A stretch of 64,000 bases of DNA. Origin: Ostreiculturibacter nitratireducens. GTDB taxonomy: Bacteria > Pseudomonadota > Alphaproteobacteria > Rhodobacterales > Rhodobacteraceae. How positions within the stretch are numbered: the first letter of the stretch is position 1; each line of letters begins with the position of its first letter. Made by a program: the position numbers and the translations under genes. This document shows positions 1 through 9,100 of the stretch, one piece after another. The notes below the pieces were generated by a model, which saw only the letters and a list, made by a program, of their open reading frames with translations, did not search any database and had not been told where the DNA came from. The stretch is taken from positions 1,445,307-1,509,306 of the forward strand of contig NZ_JAVQHL010000001.1 in assembly GCF_032670585.1 (NCBI RefSeq), given 5' to 3'.

Positions 1-75
1 GGTATACTTGCCCTTGCCGGTGATGAACCGCTTGTCTTCCTTGCGCTTGACGCGCGCGCCAATTCCGTCGCTCAT
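1..75 (-). CDS. coxL: Cox-type molybdenum hydroxylase large subunit, N-terminus only
   Basis: Only the first 25 codons lie in the window; the gene runs off the left edge. The reading begins with ATG at 73-75 and includes GIGARVKRKEDKRFITGKG, the usual N-terminus of molybdopterin-binding large subunits of aerobic CO dehydrogenase-type enzymes. A GGGAGGG ribosome-binding site lies about 8 nt upstream. It starts 24 nt after the coxS stop, so the two are co-transcribed. The active-site loop that separates true CO dehydrogenase (CSFR) from other hydroxylases is outside the window, so the substrate cannot be assigned. Confidence 0.85.
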   Translation of the reverse strand, partial: MSDGIGARVKRKEDKRFITGKGKYT

Positions 76-99
76 TTCAATTCCCTCCCTGCGGCCCGC

Positions 100-570
<471 letters not shown>

Positions 571-876
571 GTCTTTCCTCCCTTTGTTTCCGGATCCCGG
601 ACCCGGAAGATTGTTCGATGCCGAAGGTCAGGCCCCGCCCGCCGGCACCTTTTCAACTGGCTGGTAATGAAAGCTCTCGACGGGTTGCCGTCGCCTGGGG
701 CGCGCTTGCCGCACCCTTCCGCCGGCTGCGCGCGCCGATCCCCGCGCGAACCCGCCCCTGCCCGGGACCGCGGCGTGGCATTCGCGGTTCAGGTCCATAG
801 CAAGGCACGGAAATAGTTCGCGGTCATGGCGACAGATTATCCGGCGCCCGCATCAAAGCAACCGTTTTGAGAGCAA
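571..876. other. Intergenic region between coxE and coxS
   Basis: 306 bases with no convincing gene. The short open frames on both strands have no ribosome-binding site or recognisable protein. The stretch is very GC-rich around 700-780. It separates the coxDE pair from coxSL, which read in the same direction, so it probably contains the promoter of coxSL, but no clear -35/-10 pair could be picked by eye. Confidence 0.5.
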
Positions 877-2082
877 TCACTTGACCGCTTTTGCCAGCAC
901 CGCCGAAAGCGCCTCGAGGCTGTCGAGGGAATGGCAGGCGTGGAAGCTGTCCACGTGGGGCAGGATCGCCCGGATCCCGGCTGCCTTCGGTTCGAACCCG
1001 TCCCAACGCAGGAGCGGGTTGAGCCAGATGAGCTGCCTGCAGGAAAGCCTGAGCCTCTCGATTTCCGCTTCGAGCACCGAGGTATCCCCCCGCTCCAGCC
1101 CGTCGGAAATCAGGAGGACCACGGCGCCCTGGCCCAGGACGCGGCGCGACCAGTCCACGTTGAAGCGCCGAAGCGCCTCGCCGATCCGCGTGCCGCCTTC
1201 CCAGTCCACCGCGTCCCGCCCCGCGGCCGCGAGCGCGAGGTCGGGATCCTTCTGCGCGAGGGCGCGCGTGACGTTCGTCAGCCGCGTGCCGAAGGTGAAG
1301 ACACTGACCTTGCCCCAGCGCCTCTCCGGCGCCCAGGTCACTGCGTGCAGGAAATGCATCAGCATCCGCGAGTAGACCGACATCGAACCCGAGATGTCGC
1401 AAAGCGCGACGAGGTCCGGCGGACGCTCGCGGCGTCTGCGCATCAGCACCTTTTCGATCTCTCCGCCCTTTCTCAGGGACCGGCGCAGGGTTGCGCGAAT
1501 GTCGGGCCTGCGGCCATGCGGCGACGCGATGCTTCGGCGCGTCCGAACGGGCTTCACCGGCAGTCGCAGCGCCCGGACGGCGCGCGAGGCTTCGGCGATC
1601 TCCGCAGTGCTCATCTGCTCGAAGTCCATCGACCTGAGACGTTCCGAGGCCGACATGCTGATCCGTGCGTCCATCTGGAGCTCTTCGCGCACCGGAGTTC
1701 CGTCGGGCGGTTCTGGCGCCTCGGTCAGGGCCTCGGCCGCGCGCCGCTCAGCCGCCTTCTTCTTGCGCTGCTCATCGGGGTCCTTGCGCAGCGTCGGCGA
1801 CATCAGGTGGATCATCTGCTCGATAAACTCCGGGTCGCGCCAGAACATCGCGAAGCACTGGTCGAAGATCTCGAGATGCTCGGCCCGGTGTATGAGCGTC
1901 GAGCGGAGGACGTGATAGAAATCCGTCTTGTGGCTGAAACCCGCCGCCGCGACGGCCTCGACCGCGCTCTGCACCTGCGCCGGACCGACCCGAACACCCG
2001 CCTTCCGGAGCGCGCGCGCGAAGTGAACGATGTTTTCGGCCAGGCGGCCATCGGTCTCCGGCAGAGGCCGCTGCGCCCCCAT
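877..2082 (-). CDS. coxE: CoxE-like von Willebrand factor A domain protein
   Basis: A 401-residue VWA-domain protein. CoxE works with the AAA+ ATPase CoxD in maturing the Cu/Mo active site of CO dehydrogenase; related MoxR/VWA pairs act as metal-insertion or remodelling chaperones. The MIDAS motif DISGSM starts at D229, and an Arg-rich segment (about 175-222) precedes it. The ATG at 2080-2082 overlaps the coxD stop as ATGA, which fixes the start even though the frame stays open further upstream. The context suggests activation of the adjacent CoxSL enzyme; which metal centre it matures here is unknown. Confidence 0.9.
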   Translation of the reverse strand: MGAQRPLPETDGRLAENIVHFARALRKAGVRVGPAQVQSAVEAVAAAGFSHKTDFYHVLRSTLIHRAEHLEIFDQCFAMFWRDPEFIEQMIHLMSPTLRKDPDEQRKKKAAERRAAEALTEAPEPPDGTPVREELQMDARISMSASERLRSMDFEQMSTAEIAEASRAVRALRLPVKPVRTRRSIASPHGRRPDIRATLRRSLRKGGEIEKVLMRRRRERPPDLVALCDISGSMSVYSRMLMHFLHAVTWAPERRWGKVSVFTFGTRLTNVTRALAQKDPDLALAAAGRDAVDWEGGTRIGEALRRFNVDWSRRVLGQGAVVLLISDGLERGDTSVLEAEIERLRLSCRQLIWLNPLLRWDGFEPKAAGIRAILPHVDSFHACHSLDSLEALSAVLAKAVK

Positions 2083-2996
2083 CAGCCCGCACGGCCGAGC
2101 TTGGCCCGCGCCTCGTTCAGGATGCGCGTCGCCTCCGCCCCGGCGATCTTCGCGATGTCGTCCTGGTATTTGAGGACGGCGCCAAGCGTGTCCGAAATGA
2201 CCTCGGGCGAGAGTTCCACGGTGTCGAGCGCTATCAGGCAGCGCGCCCAGTCGATCGATTCCGCCACGCCCGGCGTCTTGAACAGATCCTCGCCGCGCAG
2301 CGACTGCACGAAGGCCACGACCTCGGACGACAGCTTCTCGGTCACGCCGGGAACGCGGGCGCGGATGATCTCCATCTCGCGCTCGAAGCTCGGGAAATCG
2401 ACCCAGTGGTAGAGGCAACGGCGTTTGAGCGCGTCATGGACCTCGCGCGTGCGGTTGGAGGTGAGAATGACGATCGGCGGCTCTTCGGCCTTGATCGTGC
2501 CGATCTCTGGGATCGTCACCTGGTAGTCTGAGAGCGCTTCGAGGAGGAACGCCTCGAAGGGCTCGTCGGTGCGATCGACCTCGTCGATGAGGAGGACCGG
2601 CGGGCCTTCCGGGTGCGGCTCCATGGCGTCCAGAAGCGGCCGCCGGATCAGGTAGTTTCCCGAGAACAACTCCTCCTGGAGCATCTCCCGGTCGGCCGTG
2701 CCCGTCGCTTCCGCGGATCGGATAGCGATCATCTGCGCCGAGAAGTTCCACTCGTAGATCGCCGAGGCCGCGTCCAGCCCTTCGTAGCACTGAAGCCGGA
2801 TCAGCCTCCGCCCCAGCGCCGCGGCAATGGCCTTGGCGATCTCCGTCTTCCCGACGCCGGCCTCGCCTTCGAGGAACAAGGGCTTGCCCAGCTTCAGCGC
2901 CAGGAACGCCACCGTGCCGAGCGGACGGCTGCACACGTAATTCTGAGCATTGAGAAGCGCAATCGTCGCGTCGATGGACTGTGGAGTCTCCGCCAA
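2082..2996 (-). CDS. coxD: CoxD-like MoxR-family AAA+ ATPase
   Basis: A 304-residue cytoplasmic AAA+ ATPase of the MoxR/CoxD type. The Walker A motif GEAGVGKT is at residues 44-51 and Walker B LLIDEVD at about 135-141, followed by a sensor-type segment (ILTSNRTREV). The start is TTG at 2994-2996, supported by a GGGAGGAGAGG sequence just upstream; no in-frame ATG is better placed. It overlaps coxE by the ATGA arrangement, so the pair is translationally coupled. It probably uses ATP hydrolysis to remodel the apo-CoxL protein for cofactor assembly. It is the first gene of the visible minus-strand cox operon. Confidence 0.92.
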   Translation of the reverse strand: MAETPQSIDATIALLNAQNYVCSRPLGTVAFLALKLGKPLFLEGEAGVGKTEIAKAIAAALGRRLIRLQCYEGLDAASAIYEWNFSAQMIAIRSAEATGTADREMLQEELFSGNYLIRRPLLDAMEPHPEGPPVLLIDEVDRTDEPFEAFLLEALSDYQVTIPEIGTIKAEEPPIVILTSNRTREVHDALKRRCLYHWVDFPSFEREMEIIRARVPGVTEKLSSEVVAFVQSLRGEDLFKTPGVAESIDWARCLIALDTVELSPEVISDTLGAVLKYQDDIAKIAGAEATRILNEARAKLGRAG

Positions 2997-3160
2997 GTCC
3001 TCTCCTCCCTCACATACACCAGAAATTCATAGGCGGCGCGGGATTGGATGTCCATGCGCACCGCCCGATCCGCATCCACGCGCACAGCGTCCTGCCCGAA
3101 AGGCACCTCGCCCTGCCGAGGCCTTGTGACAGTTTTCAAGGTGCCCCTGGCGCCCCCTGC

Positions 3161-3218
3161 CCTGATCCTCCCTCTTCCCGCAGCTATCGGCGAACCGCTT
3201 CATCGGGGGAGGATCAGG
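3161..3218. terminator. Perfect 12-bp inverted repeat downstream of the decarboxylase gene
   Basis: CCTGATCCTCCC at 3161-3172 is the exact reverse complement of GGGAGGATCAGG at 3207-3218, with a 34-nt loop. It begins 16 nt beyond the decarboxylase stop codon and lies upstream of coxD. A T-run (TTT) follows only on the plus strand, so a classical Rho-independent terminator for the minus-strand gene is not fully met. It could instead be an mRNA 3'-end stabiliser or an operator for the cox operon. Confidence 0.45.
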
Positions 3219-3233
3219 TTTCAGGCCCTCAAC

Positions 3234-5525
3234 TCACTTGGCCACGCAGTCGGCGAAGTAGTGGACGGAACCGTCGGGGCCGACCTCCTGCACCAGGCCG
3301 TGGATATCGGTTTCGAAGCCCGGGCATTCGCGCGCGAACTCGCGGTTGAACTTGAGGTATTCCACGATCTTCCTGTTGAACACCTCGCCGGGGATCAGCA
3401 GCGGAATGCCCGGAGGGTACGGCGTCACGAGGCTCGTGGTCACGCGGCCCTCGAGCTCGTCGATCGGCACGCGCTCGGTGGTCCGGCGGGCGATGTGCGA
3501 AAACGCCTCGCTCGGTTTCATGGCCGGCGTGAGATCGCTCAGGTACATGTCGGTCGAGAGGATCGCGACGTCATACTTGGCATAGAGCGAGTGCACGTGC
3601 TGGCACAGGTCGCGCAGGCCCATCTGCTCGTAGCGCGGCTGCTTGGCGCAGAACTCGGGCATGGCGCGCCACATCGGCTGGTTCCTGGCGTAGTCGTCCT
3701 TGAATTGCTGCAGCGCGGTCAGAAGCGTGTTCCAGCGGCCCTTCGTGATGCCGATGGTGAACATGATGAAGAAGCTGTAGAGGCCCGTCTTCTCCACCAC
3801 GACCCCGTGTTCGGCCAGGTACTTGGTCACGATCGAGGCGGGAATGCCCGTCTGTTCAAATCGGCCGTCCAGGTTCAGCCCGGGCGTGATGATCGTGGCC
3901 TTGATCGGGTCGAGCATGTTGAAGCCCGGCGCCATGTCGCCGAAGCCATGCCAGGAATCCAGGCCATCCGCTTTCTGCACGCCGTCCGCGTCCGTCCGAC
4001 GCAGCACCCAGTCCCTGGTGCGGCCGATGCCTTCGTCCACGAGTTCATCCGGCCCCCAGACCTGGAACCACCAGTCGTCCTCGCCGAACTCCTCGTCGAC
4101 CTTGCGCATCGCGCGGCGGAAATCGAGCGCTTCGGCAATGCTTTCCTCCACCAGCGCCGTGCCGCCCGGAGGCTCCATCATCGCGGCCGCCACGTCGCAG
4201 CTGGCGATGATGCTGTACTGCGGGCTGGTCGAGGTGTGCATCAGGTACGCCTCGTTGAAGAGGTGCCGGTCGAGCTTCGTGTCCTGGCTGTCCTGCACCA
4301 GCACGTGGCTCGCCTGGCTGATGCCGGCCAGGAGCTTGTGGATCGATTGCGTGGCGTAGGTGACCGAGTGCTTCGTGCGCCCGCGTTTCCGGCCCATGGA
4401 ATGGTAGGTGCCGTAGAACGGGTGGAAGGCGGCATGGGGCAGCCAGGCCTCGTCGAAGTGCAGGTTCTCCACATAGCCGTCGAGCATGCCCTTGATGGTT
4501 TCGGTATTGTAGAGCACGCCATCGTAAGTGGACTGCGTCAGCGTCATGATGCGCGGCCTGACCGTTTCGGCATCGACGTCGGCGAGCAGCGGATTGGCGC
4601 GGATCTTGGCCTTGATCGTCTCGACCTCGAACTCGCTGTGCGGGATCGGGCCGATGATGCCGTAGTGGTTCCGGGTGGGCTTCAGGAAGACAGGAACCGC
4701 CCCGGTCATGATGATCGAGTGCAGGATCGACTTGTGGCAGTTGCGGTCCACCACCACGACGTCGCCCGGCGCCACCGTGTGGTGCCAGACCATCTTGTTG
4801 GAGGTCGAGGTCCCGTTCGTGACGAAGAAGCAGTGGTCTGCATTGAAGATTCGCGCCGCGTTGCGTTCCGAGGCACCGATGGCGCCATTGTGGTCGAGAA
4901 GCTGGCCCAGTTCCTCCACCGCGTTGCACACGTCGGCGCGCAGCATGTTCTCGCCGTAGAACTGGTGGTACATCTGCCCGATCGGGCTTTTCAGGAAGGC
5001 CACGCCGCCCGAGTGTCCCGGGCAATGCCACGAGTAGGATCCGTCCTCTGCGTAGTCGAGCAGCGCCCTGAAGAACGGCGGCTGGATGCCTTCGAGATAG
5101 CCCTTGGCCTCGCGGATGATGTGACGCGCCACGAATTCCGGCGTGTCCTCGAACATGTGGATGAACCCGTGCAGCTCGCGCAGGATGTCGTTGGGCAGGT
5201 GCCGGCTGGTCTTGGTCTCGCTGTAGACGTAGATCGGCACGTCGGCATTCTTCCAGCGCACCTCCTCGATGAAGGCACGCAGCTTCCTCACGGCCGGATC
5301 GATGTCCGGCCCGGGGCCGAATTCCTCGTCGTCGATCGACAGAACGAAGGCGCTTGCCCGCGATTGCTGCTGGGCGAACTGGGACAGGTCGCCGTAACTC
5401 GTGACCCCCAGGACTTCGAAACCTTCGCTCTCGATGGCCTGCGCCATCGCGCGAATTCCAAGGCCCGAGGAATTCTCGGAGCGGAAGTCCTCGTCAATGA
5501 TGACGATGGGAAAGCGGAACTTCAT
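3234..5525 (-). CDS. Orn/Lys/Arg decarboxylase, biodegradative PLP fold type I
   Basis: A 763-residue PLP enzyme of the group III Orn/Lys/Arg decarboxylases (compare E. coli AdiA, LdcI and SpeC, about 710-755 residues). It has an N-terminal wing domain (VIIDEDF onwards), a PLP-binding core with the Schiff-base lysine K397 in QSIHKLLAG, and a C-terminal domain with PYPPGIPLLIPGE. The family converts a basic amino acid to a polyamine precursor plus CO2 in the cytoplasm, often for acid resistance. ATG at 5523-5525 is preferred over one eight codons upstream because AAGGAAAG sits 6-7 nt before it. Arginine, lysine or ornithine as substrate cannot be decided from sequence alone. Confidence 0.9.
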   Translation of the reverse strand: MKFRFPIVIIDEDFRSENSSGLGIRAMAQAIESEGFEVLGVTSYGDLSQFAQQQSRASAFVLSIDDEEFGPGPDIDPAVRKLRAFIEEVRWKNADVPIYVYSETKTSRHLPNDILRELHGFIHMFEDTPEFVARHIIREAKGYLEGIQPPFFRALLDYAEDGSYSWHCPGHSGGVAFLKSPIGQMYHQFYGENMLRADVCNAVEELGQLLDHNGAIGASERNAARIFNADHCFFVTNGTSTSNKMVWHHTVAPGDVVVVDRNCHKSILHSIIMTGAVPVFLKPTRNHYGIIGPIPHSEFEVETIKAKIRANPLLADVDAETVRPRIMTLTQSTYDGVLYNTETIKGMLDGYVENLHFDEAWLPHAAFHPFYGTYHSMGRKRGRTKHSVTYATQSIHKLLAGISQASHVLVQDSQDTKLDRHLFNEAYLMHTSTSPQYSIIASCDVAAAMMEPPGGTALVEESIAEALDFRRAMRKVDEEFGEDDWWFQVWGPDELVDEGIGRTRDWVLRRTDADGVQKADGLDSWHGFGDMAPGFNMLDPIKATIITPGLNLDGRFEQTGIPASIVTKYLAEHGVVVEKTGLYSFFIMFTIGITKGRWNTLLTALQQFKDDYARNQPMWRAMPEFCAKQPRYEQMGLRDLCQHVHSLYAKYDVAILSTDMYLSDLTPAMKPSEAFSHIARRTTERVPIDELEGRVTTSLVTPYPPGIPLLIPGEVFNRKIVEYLKFNREFARECPGFETDIHGLVQEVGPDGSVHYFADCVAK

Positions 5526-6199
5526 GGAACTTTCCTTCCGGGAGAACAACAGACGGGGACCGCACGGCGTGCCAGAACAGACCCATCCCCCTGCTCAGCC
5601 CATTTTGGTTTGGGGTCAGTCCACGTTTCTTCCGGGGGATTTGGCTACAGTCAAGGGCTGCTGAACGAACATTTGCGGATCTCACCCGATAGAAGCCCTG
5701 ACGGCATATATCCGCCGCCGGACCTGAAACCGGCGATGCCGTTTCATGGGCGCCGGGAACTGCCACTCGGCAGGTGAAGGCCGAGATTCGAGGCGAATCC
5801 CTGAACCTTTGCCGATCTCTGCGGTGGTTTCCTCAGACCAGTGCGAACCAATCCCTGTCCAGACAGCGACGCGGTGCCGAGGCCGCTGCGGGAGGTGTGT
5901 CATGGTGACCTCGCTGGCGCCGACGGCCCATCTCGCGGCCTTCTCCGACCGGGCGCTGTGTTTCGGTCGGACGTTCGTTCCGGCGGGTGGCATCCCTGCC
6001 TCCTGCGCGGGCTGGATTTGCAGACAAGCAGGGCGGCCTCACCCGCCAGTTGGCGCGCGCTTCTCCCGACGTCAGATTTCGAATGCGCCGGAACAAGTTG
6101 TCGCCCCTGTCGGATTCCTGCTTTGCCCCTGTTGATTTCGGCTCCGCCATGCTCTGCAATGGCGTTGACCGAGAGCTGCGGAAGACAAGGAGTCTGGCC
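5526..6199. other. Intergenic region between divergent decarboxylase and glutamate dehydrogenase genes
   Basis: About 670 bases with no supportable gene; the open frames present lack start signals and family resemblance. It must contain the promoters of both flanking genes. A segment at about 5823-5880 (TCAGACCAGTGCGAACCA, then GACAGCGACGCGGT) resembles the left termini of the IS6 remnants elsewhere in the window and may be another very decayed end, but no transposase coding sequence adjoins it. Confidence 0.5.
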
Positions 6200-9100
6200 A
6201 TGACGCACGATCTCAAGGACCGACTTCGCACCAAGCTTGACGAGGTGAAGGCTCTGAGCGTGGAGCGGCTCGGCAGGGCAGAGGCCGAAGCCTTTGGCGA
6301 AGTTCTGGACCGATTCTACTCGCACGCGATCTACGACGATATTGCCGACGAGCCGGCCAACGCGATCTACGGCGCCGCGTTGGCGCTCTGGAAGCTCGGC
6401 GCGAAACGAATGCCCGGACGGCCGAAGATTCGCGTCTACAACCCGCGAATGGAAGAGCATGGCTGGGAGAGCGGCCACACCGTCATCGAGGTCATAAACG
6501 ACGACATGCCGTTCCTCGTGGATTCGCTCACGGTCCTCTTCAACGATCGCGGGCTGGGCGTCCACCGCCTGCTTCATCCCGTCGTCACCGTCGACCGCGA
6601 CGCGAAGGGCGAGCGTGGAGGCCTGTGTGCCCCCGACGCCAAGGGCGCGGTGCGAGAATCACTCATCCAGGCGCAGATCGACGAGTTTGGCGACGCCGAC
6701 GCGCTGGCCGAGCTCGAGACGGCGGTTGAGGCGGTGTTGAACGACGTGCGCCTCGCCGTTTCGGATTGGCGGCCCATGCTGCACAAGCTCGAAGAGGTGA
6801 CGGAAGCGGTCCGCGCTGCCGCACCGAAGGGCGACGAGGCCTTCGCCGAGGCGGCAGAGTTCCTCGACTGGCTCGCCGACAACCACTTCACCTTCCTCGG
6901 CTACCGCGAATACAAGGTCGGGGCCAAGGGCGCCGAGGTGGTGCCCGAGGCCGGGCTCGGCCTGATGCGGGATCTCGACTTCACGGTCCTCCGCGACAAC
7001 AAGGGCGACTTCGCCGACTGGACGCCCGAGATGGACGCCTTCGTCGCCGACCGCTCTCCGCTCATCATCCTGAAGGCCAACCGCAAATCGACCGTCCACC
7101 GCTCGACCCAGCTCGATTTCATCGGCGTCAAGACATACGACGCGAAGGGCAAGGCGGTCGGACAGCACACGTTCGTCGGCCTTTTCACCTCGGCCGCGTA
7201 CAACCGCAGACCTGCATCGATCCCGTTGCTGCGCGGCAAGGTCCGTCGCACGATCGAGCGCGCCGGCTTCGCGCCCGTGAGCCATGACGCCAAGGCGCTG
7301 ACCAACGTTCTCGAGACCTATCCGCGCGACGAGCTTTTCCAGTGCACGGACGACCAGCTCTTCGAGAACTCCGTGGGCGTCCTCCAGCTCGCCACGCGCC
7401 CGCGGACCCGCCTCTTCATCCGACCCGACCGGTTCGGGCGGTTCAAGTCCTGCCTCGTCTTTGTCCCGCGCGAGCGCTACACGACCGAACTGCGCGTCCG
7501 CATCGGCGAGATCCTTGCCGATTCCCTCTCCGGCCGCGTCGCAGCATGGACGCCCTCCTTCGGCGACGAGGCACTGGCGCGCGTCCATTTCGTCATCGCC
7601 ACGACGATGGGCGACCTGACACAGCCCGATGTGCGCGAGATCGAGAACCGCATCCTCTCTGCCGTCCGCAGCTGGTCCGACATCCTTCGCGAAGCGCTGG
7701 TCGATCGCCTCGGCGAGCATAAGGGCCACCTCCTCCACGCCCGCTACGGGGACGGTTTCGGCGCCGCCTATCGCGAGGCATTCCCGGTCGCCGCCGCGGT
7801 CGCCGACGTCGAACAGATGGAGCTGTTGAGCAAGTCTCGTCCGTTGGGCCTCAAGTTCTACCGCCGTCTCGAGGATTCCGACGACGCCGTGCGCTTCAAG
7901 CTCTACCGTCTCGGCGGGCCGGCGCCGCTCTCGGATTGTCTTCCGGTGCTCGAGAACATGGGCCTTCGCATCCTTGAGGAACGGCCCTACGAGGTCGCGC
8001 GCGGCGACGAAGAGGTCTGGGTGCAGGACTTCTTCATGACGTCCGCCGCAGGAGGCGACATAGATCTGGGCGCGCTCCGCGAGAAGCTCGAAGAAGGCTT
8101 CACCGCGGTCTGGGGCGGCGAGGTGGACGACGATCCGCTGAACCGTCTTGTCCTGGTGGCCGGTCTGTCGATCCGCGACACAGCGCTGCTCCGCGCCTAC
8201 AGCCGGTATCTTCGCCAGGCGCGCATCCCCTATTCCATCGACTACATGGAGGACGCGCTGGCCGATAATCCGAAAGTCGCGGAGGCGCTGGTCGCGCTGT
8301 TCGACGCGATGTTCGCGCCCGGCCTTCTGCCCGACGACAAGGCCCGCGAGAAGGAGGTGAAGCGCATCGAGGCCGGGATCGACGCCCTGCTCGAGAGCGT
8401 CACCAGCCTCGACGTCGACCGCATCCTCCGGCGCTTCCACAACGCCATCCGATCGACGCTCCGGACCAACTACTACCAGCCCGACGCGGAAGGGCGGCCC
8501 AAGGCTTACGTCTCCATGAAATTCGACTGCGAGAAGCTCGACGAGCTGCCGCTGCCGCGGCCCTGGCGCGAGATCTTCGTCTACGCGACATGGGTCGAGG
8601 GCGTGCACCTCCGGGGCGGGCCGGTGGCGCGCGGCGGCCTTCGCTGGTCCGATCGCAAGGAGGACTACCGCACCGAGGTCCTCGGCCTCGTCAAGGCGCA
8701 GCAGGTCAAGAACGCGGTCATCGTGCCAGTCGGCTCCAAAGGCGGCTTCCTGCCGAAGTCGCTTCCCGCCGACGGGACGCGCGAGGAGGTCCAAGCCGAG
8801 GCGATCCGCTGCTACAAGACCTTCCTGTCGGGCCTGCTCGACATCACCGACAACCTCGACGGGACCGCGGTCGTTCCGCCGGACGGCGTGGTGCGGGGCG
8901 ACGGCGACGATCCCTATCTGGTCGTCGCCGCCGACAAGGGCACCGCGACCTTCTCCGACATCGCCAATGGAGTCGCCGCCGATTACGGCTTCTGGCTCGA
9001 CGACGCCTTCGCCTCGGGCGGCAGCCAGGGCTATGACCACAAGGGCATGGGCATCACCGCAAAGGGCGCCTGGGAGGCGGTGAAGCGCCATTTCCGCGAG

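Noticed and set aside
3048..5777. A 909-codon open frame on the plus strand
   Set aside because: It is antisense to the decarboxylase, with low-complexity His/Val/Arg/Asp-rich translation typical of the complementary frame of a GC-rich gene; no start signal.
5823..5880. Possible additional IS6 terminus upstream of the glutamate dehydrogenase gene
   Set aside because: The terminus-like bases are similar, but no transposase coding remnant follows; too decayed to annotate as an element.
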